Shown here piece by piece: positions 25,498-37,400 of a DNA stretch of 64,000 nucleotides; position 1 is the first letter of the stretch, and every line of letters starts with the position of its first letter. The DNA is taken from positions 13,921,755 to 13,985,754 of the forward strand of contig CM043868.1 of assembly GCA_023846275.1 (NCBI GenBank), in the 5' to 3' direction. The notes beneath the pieces were generated by a model. The model had not been told where the DNA came from and searched no databases. It worked only from the letters and a program-made list of their open reading frames with translations. This DNA comes from Vanilla planifolia. Taxonomy: Eukaryota > Streptophyta > Magnoliopsida > Asparagales > Orchidaceae. Both the position numbers and the translations under genes were made by a program.

Positions 25498-28400
25498 ATG
25501 GAGGAAATCAACCAGTTAAAGAGTCAGAAGTATGCTGCTGATATTGATTCCATAAAAGAAGCACAAATTCGCATAAGCCCATATGTTCACAAAACTCCAG
25601 TTCTCTCCTCAACAACTTTGGATTGTATTTCTGGGAAACGACTTTTTTTCAAATGTGAATGCTTTCAAAAGGGGTTAGAGGAATTATGCAACTTATTTAA
25701 GCTTAGTTTTTGTTATGGCTCTCCCTAATTTCATTGATTTTTTTAAGTATTCTGTTTTATGAAATTGTTTATAGTTTTTTTTTTCTTTGTACCTGCACTG
25801 CATGATTTATTGGCTTGTACAGGGGTGCTTTTAAATTCAGGGGTGCTTCAAATGCTATACTTTCTCTTGAAGCTGACGAAGCTGCTAAAGGCGTTGTTAC
25901 ACATAGCAGGTCGGCTACACCATCTAACCATCCTTTGCTGAACAATGGATTTTGTTATGCTGATTATTATGGCATCATTATCTAAGACAAATTTTCGGTT
26001 GTCTTGCATATAGTGGTAATCATGCTGCTGCAGTTTCGTTGGCAGCAAAATTACGTGGAATACCTGCTTATGTTGTTGTACCAAAAAATGCCCCAAAATG
26101 TAAGGTTGAGAATGTTAGACGTTATGGTGGTCAAATCATTTGGTGTGAAGCAAATATGCAATCTCGAGAGAGTGCTGCATCTAAAATTCATCAAGAAACG
26201 GGTGCTGTGCTGATCCATCCCTTCAATGACAAACGAATTATAAGGTATGGTCTCACTTTTTCTATGATTGCAAGTTTCATTTAGCTTTGCTGAGGGGTTT
26301 TACTTGTAGGTCTTAGTTGTTTGGTACTCTTAACTTCTTCATCCATCTCTAACCACGTGTACAGCAGAATTAACTGGTTTATAACATCTTGTATTTTTTT
26401 GGTTTCTGCTTCTAGCTCTACCATTATGCAATCTCACGGACCACCTTGGAAAAATATTGGGACTTTTAGCTAACAGAGAGCCATTTTGGTACTCTCAAAT
26501 ATGTTGGAGGTAAAGCAAATTTAAAGAAGCCATACCTGTATCAGCCCAAAAGAAAAGCATATCAACATGGTGGAAAAAAGGAGTGGTTATCATGATGGAG
26601 ATGACGTATGGACAAATCTGGCTTTGGTACCAAAGAGTTGATTGAGATGACCTGTTTCTGACTTCGCAGTGCTGAAGAAGGCTCGGGAGTTTCGGGGAGT
26701 TTCGGGGTGCGTTTGTGCTTCGTCCCCGCTGGTTCGCAGTGATGGCGGGGGCGAAGGTGAAGAAGGCCCACTCGGCCGCAGCTGGAAAGAAGATTAAGGC
26801 TCGTTTGTCTCATTCGCCTGTTCGGATCGAGGAAACCTCGGTTGAAGATTTCACGTCAGAGAATGATGTCGCGGCGGACGAGTCCGACTCACAATTGTCG
26901 GTCGCGGTGGAGGAGGGGATTGTTTTAGCCGTCGAACCTGTGGGAGGAGGGATCAAGAGGCCGGAAGCTTCAATTAGGGCGGATGGTCGAAAGGAGAGAG
27001 CGGGAGTTTCGGAAATGGGGGAAGAGAAGAAAAAAGGTAAGGCGGTGGAGCAGTTTGGCTCGACATCGCCGTCGGCGTCTGCGAAGAGGGTGTCGGTCGA
27101 GTTGGGGGAGTGTTCCAAGCAAAGGGAAGATCCATGCAGCCCTAGTGCTCGACGTATTGCAAAGTGTCCCGTAGATGATTGCGTAAATGCGGCGGTAACT
27201 GTGCAGGTACAGCAGGTGTTGCTGACGGTGAACGGTATGGTGATGGGTGGATCAATTAGTCCAATTAGTCCAAACTCTGGCCGGAAATCGTTCAAGGATG
27301 CACTGGCTGTTTCGCCGGTGGGATCGCCGGGACGTGTGGGCAATCCACTGTGCGACGCATTGCCGACGCAGCATGGGACAAGGCTTGCAGGAAGGCCGCC
27401 TAATCGAAATATTTCGCATCTTGTGCCGGCGGGCAACGGGGATTTTTTCGACGGATCAGTAGTTCAAATGTGTGATGAAGCGGTTGACAGAAGAATTCAT
27501 TATCATCAAAACGACTTGGTAGGAAGGTTGTATGGTGGGAAGTTTTCCTTCATCTGGCTTGCAAAAGAACTGTACAGGAGATGGGGTCATATGCGGGGAT
27601 TTCGTGTTCTAGACATGGGTAAAGGATGCGTAGCCCTACACTTTACCAGTCAGACCGATCGGGACTATGTTTGGCATGGGGGGCCATGGTTTGTGAATGA
27701 TCAGCTGCTTGGCCTTGATAGGTGGACATCTGATTTCTCCCCTAGCAACTCAGTAATAATGTCTACTCCAGTGTGGGTTAGGCTGCCTGAATTGCCATTC
27801 ATTTACTGGGATGAAGTCAATTTGATTCGCATCGCTACAGTTATTGGGGAGCCAACTCAGATCGATGGTTGGACTTCAGAAATGGAAAGAACATCTTTTG
27901 CTAGGATATGTGTTCGAGCGGATCTAACCGCACCGTTGAGAACGGGTATATGGCTCAACGGTAAGAAGGGGAAGTTTTTTCAGCGGTTTGAATATGAAGG
28001 ATTACCAACTATTTGCTTTCAGTGTGGACGTGCTGGACACATGACGGGGGCTTGTGTAGCGCGCAATAGTGCAAACGGGGCTGCAAAGGCTTTGGCTTGT
28101 CCAATGTTGGACCAGAATGGGCTGATGGAGCTGGCACAGCAACAGGTCAACCGGCCTGACGAGGAGCAGCAGGCGGTAAGGGAAGCGAACCGAACCGGTG
28201 CAGGAAAAACGGTCCAGCGGCAAAATGACCTACCGAACCGGCGATTTAGCCCTGAACCGGCTTCGTCTTCCTTCGCGTTTAATTTGCCTGAGGAAGCAGT
28301 GACGGCGGAACCGGACCGGACGGGGTACGGGCCGTGGATGGTGGTGCGGAGCAGGCGGCAGCAGCGGGGCCGCTCACGGCGGCCGACAGCGAGAATGGGA

Positions 28401-31400
28401 AAACCTGATGGGAGGCGATCTATCCATTCTGTTCGCCCGCCGTCACTTCGACCGCGGGCTCTGTCCAGGAACAGCGGTGGAGCGGGTGGCCTGAGATGGG
28501 TCCCGGCAACGAGGCAAGCAGCTAATTATGGTCCGGCGGCATCGTTGGGTAGAAAAATCGAGGAAGGGAATGGACTTGAATCAAAGGAGAACGAGCGTGA
28601 TGGCGGGCGGACTGGTGCGGAATTAATGCGCCGGCCGGATGATCTTCTTCGTCCCCTTACTCTTATTAATGCGAATTGAAATTGGCTTGCCGCAAAGGCA
28701 CGCAGGTTCGGTTCTTTACTGGTTTGACCTGGGTGACGGATTTTTGCGAAGTTTCTCGTCGTTTTGTTGCTGGCCGAAGGTGTGCCAAATAGTGGTTTTT
28801 TGGTTTTCTCGACTGATTCTGGCCAACGGTGAGCCACGCCTTTGCTATTTTCACGTTGAGTGGATGTATGCTGGGGCCGATTGTGCTTGCTCTGCTTGCG
28901 TAAAAAACATGGTGCTGTCTGGGCCTTGGCGAGTGATTGCTGGTTGGCTGAATGTTGGTGCTGGGGTGGTTAATCCTGGGCTGCAGTGCAATGCATGGGG
29001 TCTGTAGGCAGGGGTTTTAAATACCTGTAATTGGTCCAAGATTGGGAATGGAGGAAAGCAGAGCCTTTTGCAGATTGGCCTGTTGATGATGCTGGAATGG
29101 TTGTATAATCGCATGGATGGTATTGTGCAAATTAAATGTAACGGGGAATTGGTGGATTGGATGAACTGGAGGCTTTTCATCTTCTTTCTTATGCTTGATG
29201 GTACTGTTCCGCTGCTAACAGGCTTGCGGGAAACTGCTATGTATTGGAGGGTTGAGGTCTACAGCTGTGGTAGTTAAGCCTGATTGTATTTTTGCTTAAT
29301 AATTGCTTTAATGACGGACAAGTTGGCACTACTTGCATGGAATGTGAGGGGTGTTCGCTCCTCTAAGTCCAGGACTTATGTGCAGCGTATTGTGAGAGAA
29401 AATAAAATATTTGCTGTTGCGCTGTTGGAGACTAGAGTCATGAAATTTGGTAGAAGAGATGCGGATCGTCTTTTGGGACGAAATTGGAACTTTTATGTGC
29501 AGCCTTCGGTGGGGTTGTCAGGAGGTATAATAGTATTGTGGAGGGATTGGGTTAAGCTAGATATTTTGCATGCCTCTGCCCAGGTAATCTCCCTTCAGTT
29601 TGACCAAGTGGATGGGACGAGCTGGTTCTGTTGCTGTATTTATGCTTCTAAAGACCATATCATACGTAGGGGTGCGTTGGAGCAGATTAAACAGGTGGCT
29701 GATCTTGGTGGGCCTCTGATGATGGTTGGAGACTTTAATATTACCATGTGCCAGGAGGAGAAAAAAGGGGGAAAAAAATTTTTGTATGGGGCTGCTCAGG
29801 AGGAATTTGGGAGATTTGTGCAGGAGCTCGAGCTCTGTGACTTGGGCTTTATTGGAAACAAGTATACCTGGTGTAACAACAGGGATGGTTTGGCCAGGAT
29901 TTATGAAAGATTGGACAGGGCCTTCTTGAATGCATCAGGGATGACGGCATTTCTGGGGTCAGTTGTCAGACACTTAACTCGGTTGGGTTCAGACCATTGT
30001 CCTTTGTTGGTGCACTTTAGCAGCCTGGGGCTTGCACGACTCTCCCGCAGGCTTCAGTTTGAGAATGCATGGTTGACCTTCCCCTATACTCAGAGTGTGG
30101 TTGCCTCTGCTTGGTTTAGAAAGGTCAGGGGTTCACCTATGGTGGCACTCTCTACTAAATTTCAGCGGGCATTGAAAGCACTTCACAGCTGGAGTAAAAA
30201 GGAAATTGGGAACATTGCTGCAAAGCCGAAACAACTTGAGAAGGTAATTAGGGAGCTTCAATTAAAGGAGACTGAACAGGGGCTTTCCAATGAGGAAAAT
30301 GCTGCTATCTCCTCCCATATCTCTGAGTATCATCGGGCTTTGAGTCTGGAAGAGAGGTGGTGGTGCCAGAGGGCAAAACTGGATTGGGCCCGCTTGGGGG
30401 ACAGGAACACAAGATTCTTTCACGCTGCGGCTACTACTCGTTTAAGGGGCAACATGATACACCAGCTGGTGAATGAGCAGGGCCAGGTGATCGTGAGTCA
30501 GCAGGAAATCAAGGATTGTATTTTAAGTTTCTTTGAGGGAAAGTGGTGTAGGGATCAGGAACAGGTTACTCCCCCCTCCTTTCTGCCTGATCATACCCTA
30601 TCTGAAGAACAGATCCAAGGCCTCAATGGTCCCATTACCGAGGAGGAAATCCGCAGGGCAGTACTTACTCTCAAAAGCAACAAGGCTTCGGGCAATGATG
30701 GGATTTCCAGTGAATTTCTTCGGGGTTATTGGAATATAACTCACGATGATATCACTTCAGCAGTGCGACATTTTTTTCAGGGCGGGGACATGCCTAAGTG
30801 TTGGAAGGACACCTTGGTTGTTCTTATTCCGAAATTCCAAGGGGCGAACAAGCCTGAACAGTTTAGGCCTATTAGTCTGTGTAACTCTATATATAAAGTG
30901 GTGGCCAGAATTTTGGTTGCAAGGCTACAGATCGTGCTACCTGACATTATTGCTCCTGAACAGGTTGCGTTTATTCCTGGCAGGTCGATATCAGATAACA
31001 TTTTTCTGGCACAGGAGATGGCTTGTAGGATGCACCGGACTGCTTCAGCTGAAGGTCTTATGGCGGTCAAACTTGATATGGATCAAGCTTATGACCGGGT
31101 CAACTGGGAGTTCCTAATTCATATGATGCGACTGGTAGGCTTCCCGGAAAATTTGTGTATGTGGGTCAGAAGCTGCGTTACTATGCCTAGATTTGGTATT
31201 CTGTTTAAAGGGGTCAGACTACCTTGGATTACTGCCTCCAGGGGCTTGAGGCAAGGATGTCCCCTTTCCCCTTACCTTTTTGCAATTGTGTCTGAATATT
31301 TATCATATCTTATCAATCAACAAGCAAGGGTTAGCAGGAATGTTGGGTTTAGTATTGGACAGGGTGCGCCTATCATCACCCATCTTATGTTTGCTGACGA

Positions 31401-34400
31401 TGTCATGTTATATGCGCCAGCTAACAGTGATGCTGTAAAAGCAATCAAACATATTCTTCACATGTACAGTTGTGCTTCTGGACAGCTTGTGAAATGTTCA
31501 AAATCTAATATTTACTTCAGCCGCAGCATGGCCAAGAAGCGTAGGAGAGCGATTGCTGGAAAATTGGAGATCAAGCAGGGGAAGGAGTGCAAATACCTGG
31601 GTATTCCTATCAGTGCATCCTTGCCTCACAAGAAGGATTTTAACTTTCTTATTCAGAAGGTGAAGGCAAGAGTTGATACTTGGTCGGCGCGCATGTTATC
31701 TATGGCTGGGAGGCTCCTTCTTATCAAATCTGTGTTAGCTAGCTTACCGGGGTACTATTTGTCGCACTGCTTTATTCCTGCTGGAGTTATTGCAGATCTT
31801 GAGAGGATCATGAGGCAGTTTCTTTGGAATGGCAAGTCAGCGCATCACTCGATTCACTATGTACAGTGGGACTTGGTCAATCGGCCTATGGACAGGGGTG
31901 GCCTGGGTATTAAGCGGCTTGCTACTTGGCAGCAAGCTCTGGCGGCGAAACATTGTTTGAGAATCTTCACCAAACCCGACAGTCTATGGTGTAAGAGTTT
32001 TTTGGCAAGGTACCCTACACGCCTTGTGGACGCATCCTATTATAGAGGGGATTCCAATACATGTAAGCTGCTACGTCTAGCAGCAGAATGGGTGAAAGAC
32101 AACATTGAGTGGCGGATTGCGGATGGTAATCGGTGCTCTTTCCTGGAGGACAATTGGTTGGGACCATGCTCACTCGCTAGGTGGCCTACGTTCCTCAATA
32201 TGGAGGTGGATCTTCCTCTAAAGGTCAGCTGTTTGATAAATGATCAATCACAATGGGACGAAGATCAATTACAGAATCTATTTCCGGCTGTCTTGGTGGA
32301 CCGAATTAAGCGCAAACCCATTGACCTTACTGCTGTTGAAGACAGGCTCATATGCCCCCCATGTGAGAAGGCTGATACTCCCACAAATCTGGTATACAAT
32401 TGCATTATTGATGCGGTAATGCACCTGCAACACAGTAATTTGAAGTTGGGATGGGTTTGGAAGTTGAAGCTGCAACCAAAAATCTCCCTTTTCCTCTGGC
32501 GGGTTGCTTGGACTGCCTTGCCTACTCGTTTATGGCTGTATAAGCGCGGAATTGCTTCCTCGTGCTGCTGCCCCTTTGGATGTAATGAAACTGAATCACT
32601 CCAACACGTGCTGTGGGGATGTACGTATGCCATAGCTGTTCGTTCGGAAGTGACCAATGGCCTGAATCTGGAGCAGAATTTTTTCCAGCAAGCTGGAATT
32701 GCGTCCCTTATGGAATTATTTGACTGGATGGCTTCGAATTACAGATCCGCTGCTGCTACAAAGATGGTAATTATGTTTGCGTCCATGTTGCACTCAATTT
32801 GGCTTAACCGTAACTCTAAGGTGCATGGAGATTTGGTTCTCTCGGCCAGCCAGACTGCCCGTTTGATTATTCACACTGTTCAGTCCAACCATGCTTGGGA
32901 AAATCGGAATCACACCAACCCCTTGGGGTTGATTGTTACATCTCCGTCTGTGTGGTCTCCCCCTCCCAAGGGATGGACGAAAATTAATTGTGATGCGGCC
33001 TTGATGATGGATGACTATGCGGCAGTTGGAATGATTTTCAGGGACACGGAAGGTAAACCCATTAAGGTTTTTGGGCAAATTATTTGTGCTTCTACTCCTA
33101 TTATGGCAGAATATTATGCCGCAATCCTTGCATTGCATCTTGCGAAGAAGTGGATACAACGTGACATTGCAATTTGGTTGGAGGTTGATTCTTTGCAAAC
33201 TGCTACAATGCTGAGCTCCGTTATGCATTACTCGAGTGTGCCAAAGGGAAGCTGGTTGGTTTCGATGGTGCATGCATTTCCTGACTACCGAATTACCCAC
33301 TGCTACCGTGAGGCGAATGAAGCAGCTAATTGGATTGCAAAGTTTGTGAGTACTCAGAGAGTTGAGTTTATTTGGGACTGGGGTATGCCCTTTCCCATAC
33401 ATTTTGAAAAAATTTTGTTGAATGATTATGTATTCAAGCCTCCTTGAGGAGTGCAACCAGTAAGGTTTCGGCCTTTCACCTTTCAAAAAAAAAAAAAAAA
33501 AAAAAAAAAGTTGATTGAGATAGTATGTAGGCAGATCTTGCTTTGATACCAACAAGTTGAGGGCTTGGTCCAGAAGGGCAGCCGTTGGGCGGCTTTAGCT
33601 ACAAATGGTACACAACAACTAAGCCCAACTAGTGGTTTGGCCAATGGAAATCTGGATTGGTATCAAGTATGCATGTGGAGCAGGCAGGTCCGAGATCATG
33701 AGATGGCGTAGGCAGGCGATTGAGTAGTGAATCAAACTAGCGGTTGACAGAGGCAATTTTCTACTATTTAATGCAACAACCAATCATGAAGGAAGCATTG
33801 TGTATGAGGCGTCACGGATGAGATCTATATGATGACCCCTTCTATTAGGTTGATAGGTGTGAAGGAGGGTAAGCTCATGAACCGGCGAAATCAATTGTGG
33901 TTGGGCCAAATCTGGACAGTCACATGGTCAATAGTTGACCAAAGGAAGGGGAAAGGTTAAACAAATTTGAGGCAATGGTTGGATTCGCATGGCCTTCTGA
34001 GGCTCTCAGCCAATGAGATCTAATGGAGGGAAGGCAGATGTGAAGGCAATGTGGTGTGCATGAGGTGCTGTATGAGATTTTGATGAGTGGAGAGGGACGC
34101 CAACATATGAGGGTGAGGCAGTCTAATAGGATTACTGCAACTATAGAGTCTGAGGCGTCTCTAAGAGGAGGAGGTGGTGCCAAGATCACCGACAACATCA
34201 AAGAAGAAGATGATGACAATATCAACAAGGATAATTCTAGATTGCAAATTAGATGGGAATTCATTGGAGGAAACCTGTGCATGTATGCACCTCACAACCT
34301 TTTGGTTCCAAATTGATGACCAAATCAAAATCTCTTTTATCCTTCATATAGTTGAACAATTGTGGTGACCACACCCTTTACTTTGGATTGGAAAGTGTTG

Positions 34401-37400
34401 TGGTTAATAAGTTGGATATTGTTGATTTATATGCTTATTTTGATCCCAACTCCCATTTTGATTATTTTATGTGCATGATTCATGAATCGTCGATTATCCA
34501 AATGGAAGAGCTCCTTCAGATTTAAGGACTTTTAGACAAAACTTTTATAATTCAAAGATCTTATTGCTATCACCTGGTCTATACCTGTTCGTTGGTGATT
34601 CTATGTCTTCTCTTATTCATAAACATAAGAAAGTTAAAGATTCTCTTCCTATTGTATTACTGCCAGACCTTCATGACCTCTCCTCCTAGATCTTAAGAGA
34701 CTTTGCATGCAAGAACTTCAAGATTTTTTAAATTTTGCTCATTGTAAGCCATTCAATAGGCAATGTTTGATGGCTTCATGAAGGAAATGACAACTTTTGT
34801 TTTTGTGCAGTAAAATGAACAATAAGAATGCTTACAACTCCCTTAGAATTTATGGTGACATTGGAAATCCAATCATTTACCTTATCACGACATATTGTAT
34901 GGATTTTTACACTTTTACACACTCTTGCTTTTCTCCTGATACTTAATCTTGCCATTGAATTGGTGAACAAGCTTAGTCTTATTGCTTCGAAGCGTCCTTT
35001 TGTGTAAAAATTAATATAATCTAAGGAATTCAAATCTATCATTGGGGAGTGATGTATCATAGATTGGCTGTCAAGAGGTTTCCTTCTATCTTTATTGGCT
35101 AGATTGGATTGTCTAATATGAGCATTTAAACTACTATTATTATTAATGGATACTTTAAAAAATGCATTGCTACCTCTACAGGTCCGAAGCAAGGTTGTCC
35201 CTTTTCCCTTTTCCTCTTCAATACTATTATGTATTCTATTTCTTGTGAGCTAGAAAGGCTCACCAAGGAGAACTTGTTCAAATAGCATAAAGTGTGAAGC
35301 TTAAGTGTCTCACATCTCATTATTTTCAATGATTCAACATTCGTTAGAAAAATTGATCTTTTGACTCTTATGTTGGTTCTAGATAAGCCTAGCTGTTCAT
35401 AAAATTTTGTTGGAGGTCAATAGGTTTAAAATCTCAATATTCTTTTCCAGTATAATTCACGACAGGCAAATTATTATTGATTATTTCAATTTTCCCATTG
35501 GATTCCTTCCCTTTAAGCATCTTGATTTCTTGCTCTCTTCTAAAAGAATTAATGCCAGAAATTGTTGTTTCTTATTGCATAACATTTGACATAGAATTAG
35601 TACTTGAATTGTGTGCTTCTTATCTGTTGTTGCCAGATTTCAATTTGTTAAAGCATAATCATCAACAAGCTTCAGTTTTGATATTAGGTTTTTTCCTTAC
35701 CTAGACTGATGCTATGCAAAATCAATAGCATGTATTGTCATTTTGTTATACATGGTAGTGTTGATAGGAAATCGACAACTATTACTTAGAAGGATGTGCA
35801 TTCCTAAGTATTGTTCATGTTAATCATGCTTATATTTTGATAATTAAGTCTATCAATTTAGATAGATGCTGGCCACTTGAATTTCGTAAAAATATCTTGT
35901 TCATTTAGATTTTTGGGGGTGTTTTTGGAAGTTTAGTTCTACATACTAGAAATTTATTATGGCTACTACAGGAGACTTTGAGTTGATTTTCAAGGATTAG
36001 CAAATATGACTCCTAATCTTAAGTTAAATTAAGCTAGAATGCCTTATCATCTTATGTTCGTCTTTCGTTAACAAATTAATGCCAATGGCCTTCATTGATT
36101 TTGTTTGGTTCAAGAAATATAGATTGAGATTTAGTGTTTATTTGTACATATTTTTCAAGAACAAGTCACGAAACATTTGATGAAGCTTTTAACCTTTATC
36201 ATGGTTCAATCTCTTCTTGTCAATTCAACAAATTGACACTTGAATCTCATGTTCATCCATTCTCCCGATGCCCCCTTGTTTTGTTGATTTCCTCTGCAAT
36301 TTTCTTTCTAGTATTGCTAATTTGCATAAAATGCTTATTCTCAATTAGGTGGTAGGCTTTCTTATTAATATGTTATTTACATCCAGGCACAATAAGATTA
36401 TCTTTGGTACATTAGCCTATCATATTTAGAATGAACAGAATCCATGTGTTTCATGATGACCTGTCTTTATTACAATTCATCAATGAGGCAAACTTCAATT
36501 ATATCTTGTTTTCAAAACTTCATGAATGATGCTAGTGATTCTCCTTATGCATATGTTTGCCAGTTGTGACTATCTCTTCCAGCTAGTGTACAATTGAGCT
36601 TGATTCCTTGGGATTTGCTAACTTTTAGCTAAATCAAGTTTCAAAATTCACGATGGATTTCAACATAAATATTAATCTTTTGGAACATTTGTATCACCAT
36701 ATTAGCCTTATGATGCTTCAATTTTTTTTTGCCACTTTTAGGTGGTGGATTTGCTATTATTAATTTACTTTTCATTGTCTTTTTTTCCTCTTTGAGAATA
36801 TATTTTTGAGAAATCTATATTATAAAAGTTTAAATTTTTCTCTCGTCATTGTTTTGTGTCTACCAAGTTTTAATTGATATAAAAGCTATGCCTTCATTAT
36901 CTCCAAATAAAGTTAAGTATTAGGTTCTTAATATACAATTAATGTAGTCTTTATATTTAGATTTAAGTTTTTAGGTTATTAGGTGTTATCAAAAATGTAT
37001 ATTGGATCATTTTATCTGATGTGAACTCTTATAATAAGTAATATTAGAACTAAGTTTATCAGTGAAGGAAGCCAAATTTTGGTTGAAATCAAGTTATTTA
37101 TATAGTTAGTGACTTTCATAGGTATGTGGTGCCTCTTAATCATAGTTAAAAAGGGCTTTGGTTACTTATACCATCTCATTATACTTGAGAAGACTTTTCA
37201 TGATATTTGATTGACTTGATAAACTTTTTTAAGGCTACTTAGGTTTCATTTAAATTATTGGTGCATAGCTTACATTGTTTGGTCATCTATGATGGATCAA
37301 AGTTTTTGGTAGATCATGTTGGTGTTTATAATATTTGACATTGCACTCAACTTAGTTGAAAGATTTGAGTTAAAGACAAGAGTGATAGGTAATACAAATA

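Larger units (their letters stand above)
26649..33508 (+). mobile_element. Full-length, apparently young L1-type LINE
   Basis: A complete non-LTR retrotransposon of about 6.86 kb inserted in the sense direction in intron 3 of the racemase gene. It has a short 5' UTR with two perfect copies of agtttcgggg (26,688-26,707), intact ORF1 (26,742-28,679), a 631-nt inter-ORF region, intact ORF2 (29,311-33,447), a 37-nt 3' UTR, and an uninterrupted A tail (33,485 to 33,508/33,509). It is flanked by a 12-13 bp target-site duplication. It is far more GC-rich than its surroundings and has no stop or frameshift in either ORF, unlike every other element here. These traits indicate a recent insertion. Confidence 0.95.

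Noticed and set aside
25660..25830. Suspected 1-bp frameshift between racemase exons 1 and 2
   Set aside because: Counting codons from 25,498 shows exon 1 ends with two bases (gg, 25,672-25,673) before a canonical gt, and exon 2 starts with one g, giving KGGAFKFRG in frame.
26810..27436. 208-codon minus-strand ORF
   Set aside because: Antisense shadow of the GC-rich LINE ORF1; no domain.
32794..33555. 253-codon minus-strand ORF running through the poly(A) tail
   Set aside because: Antisense of the LINE ORF2 RNase H region; its poly-Phe start is the reverse complement of the A tail.
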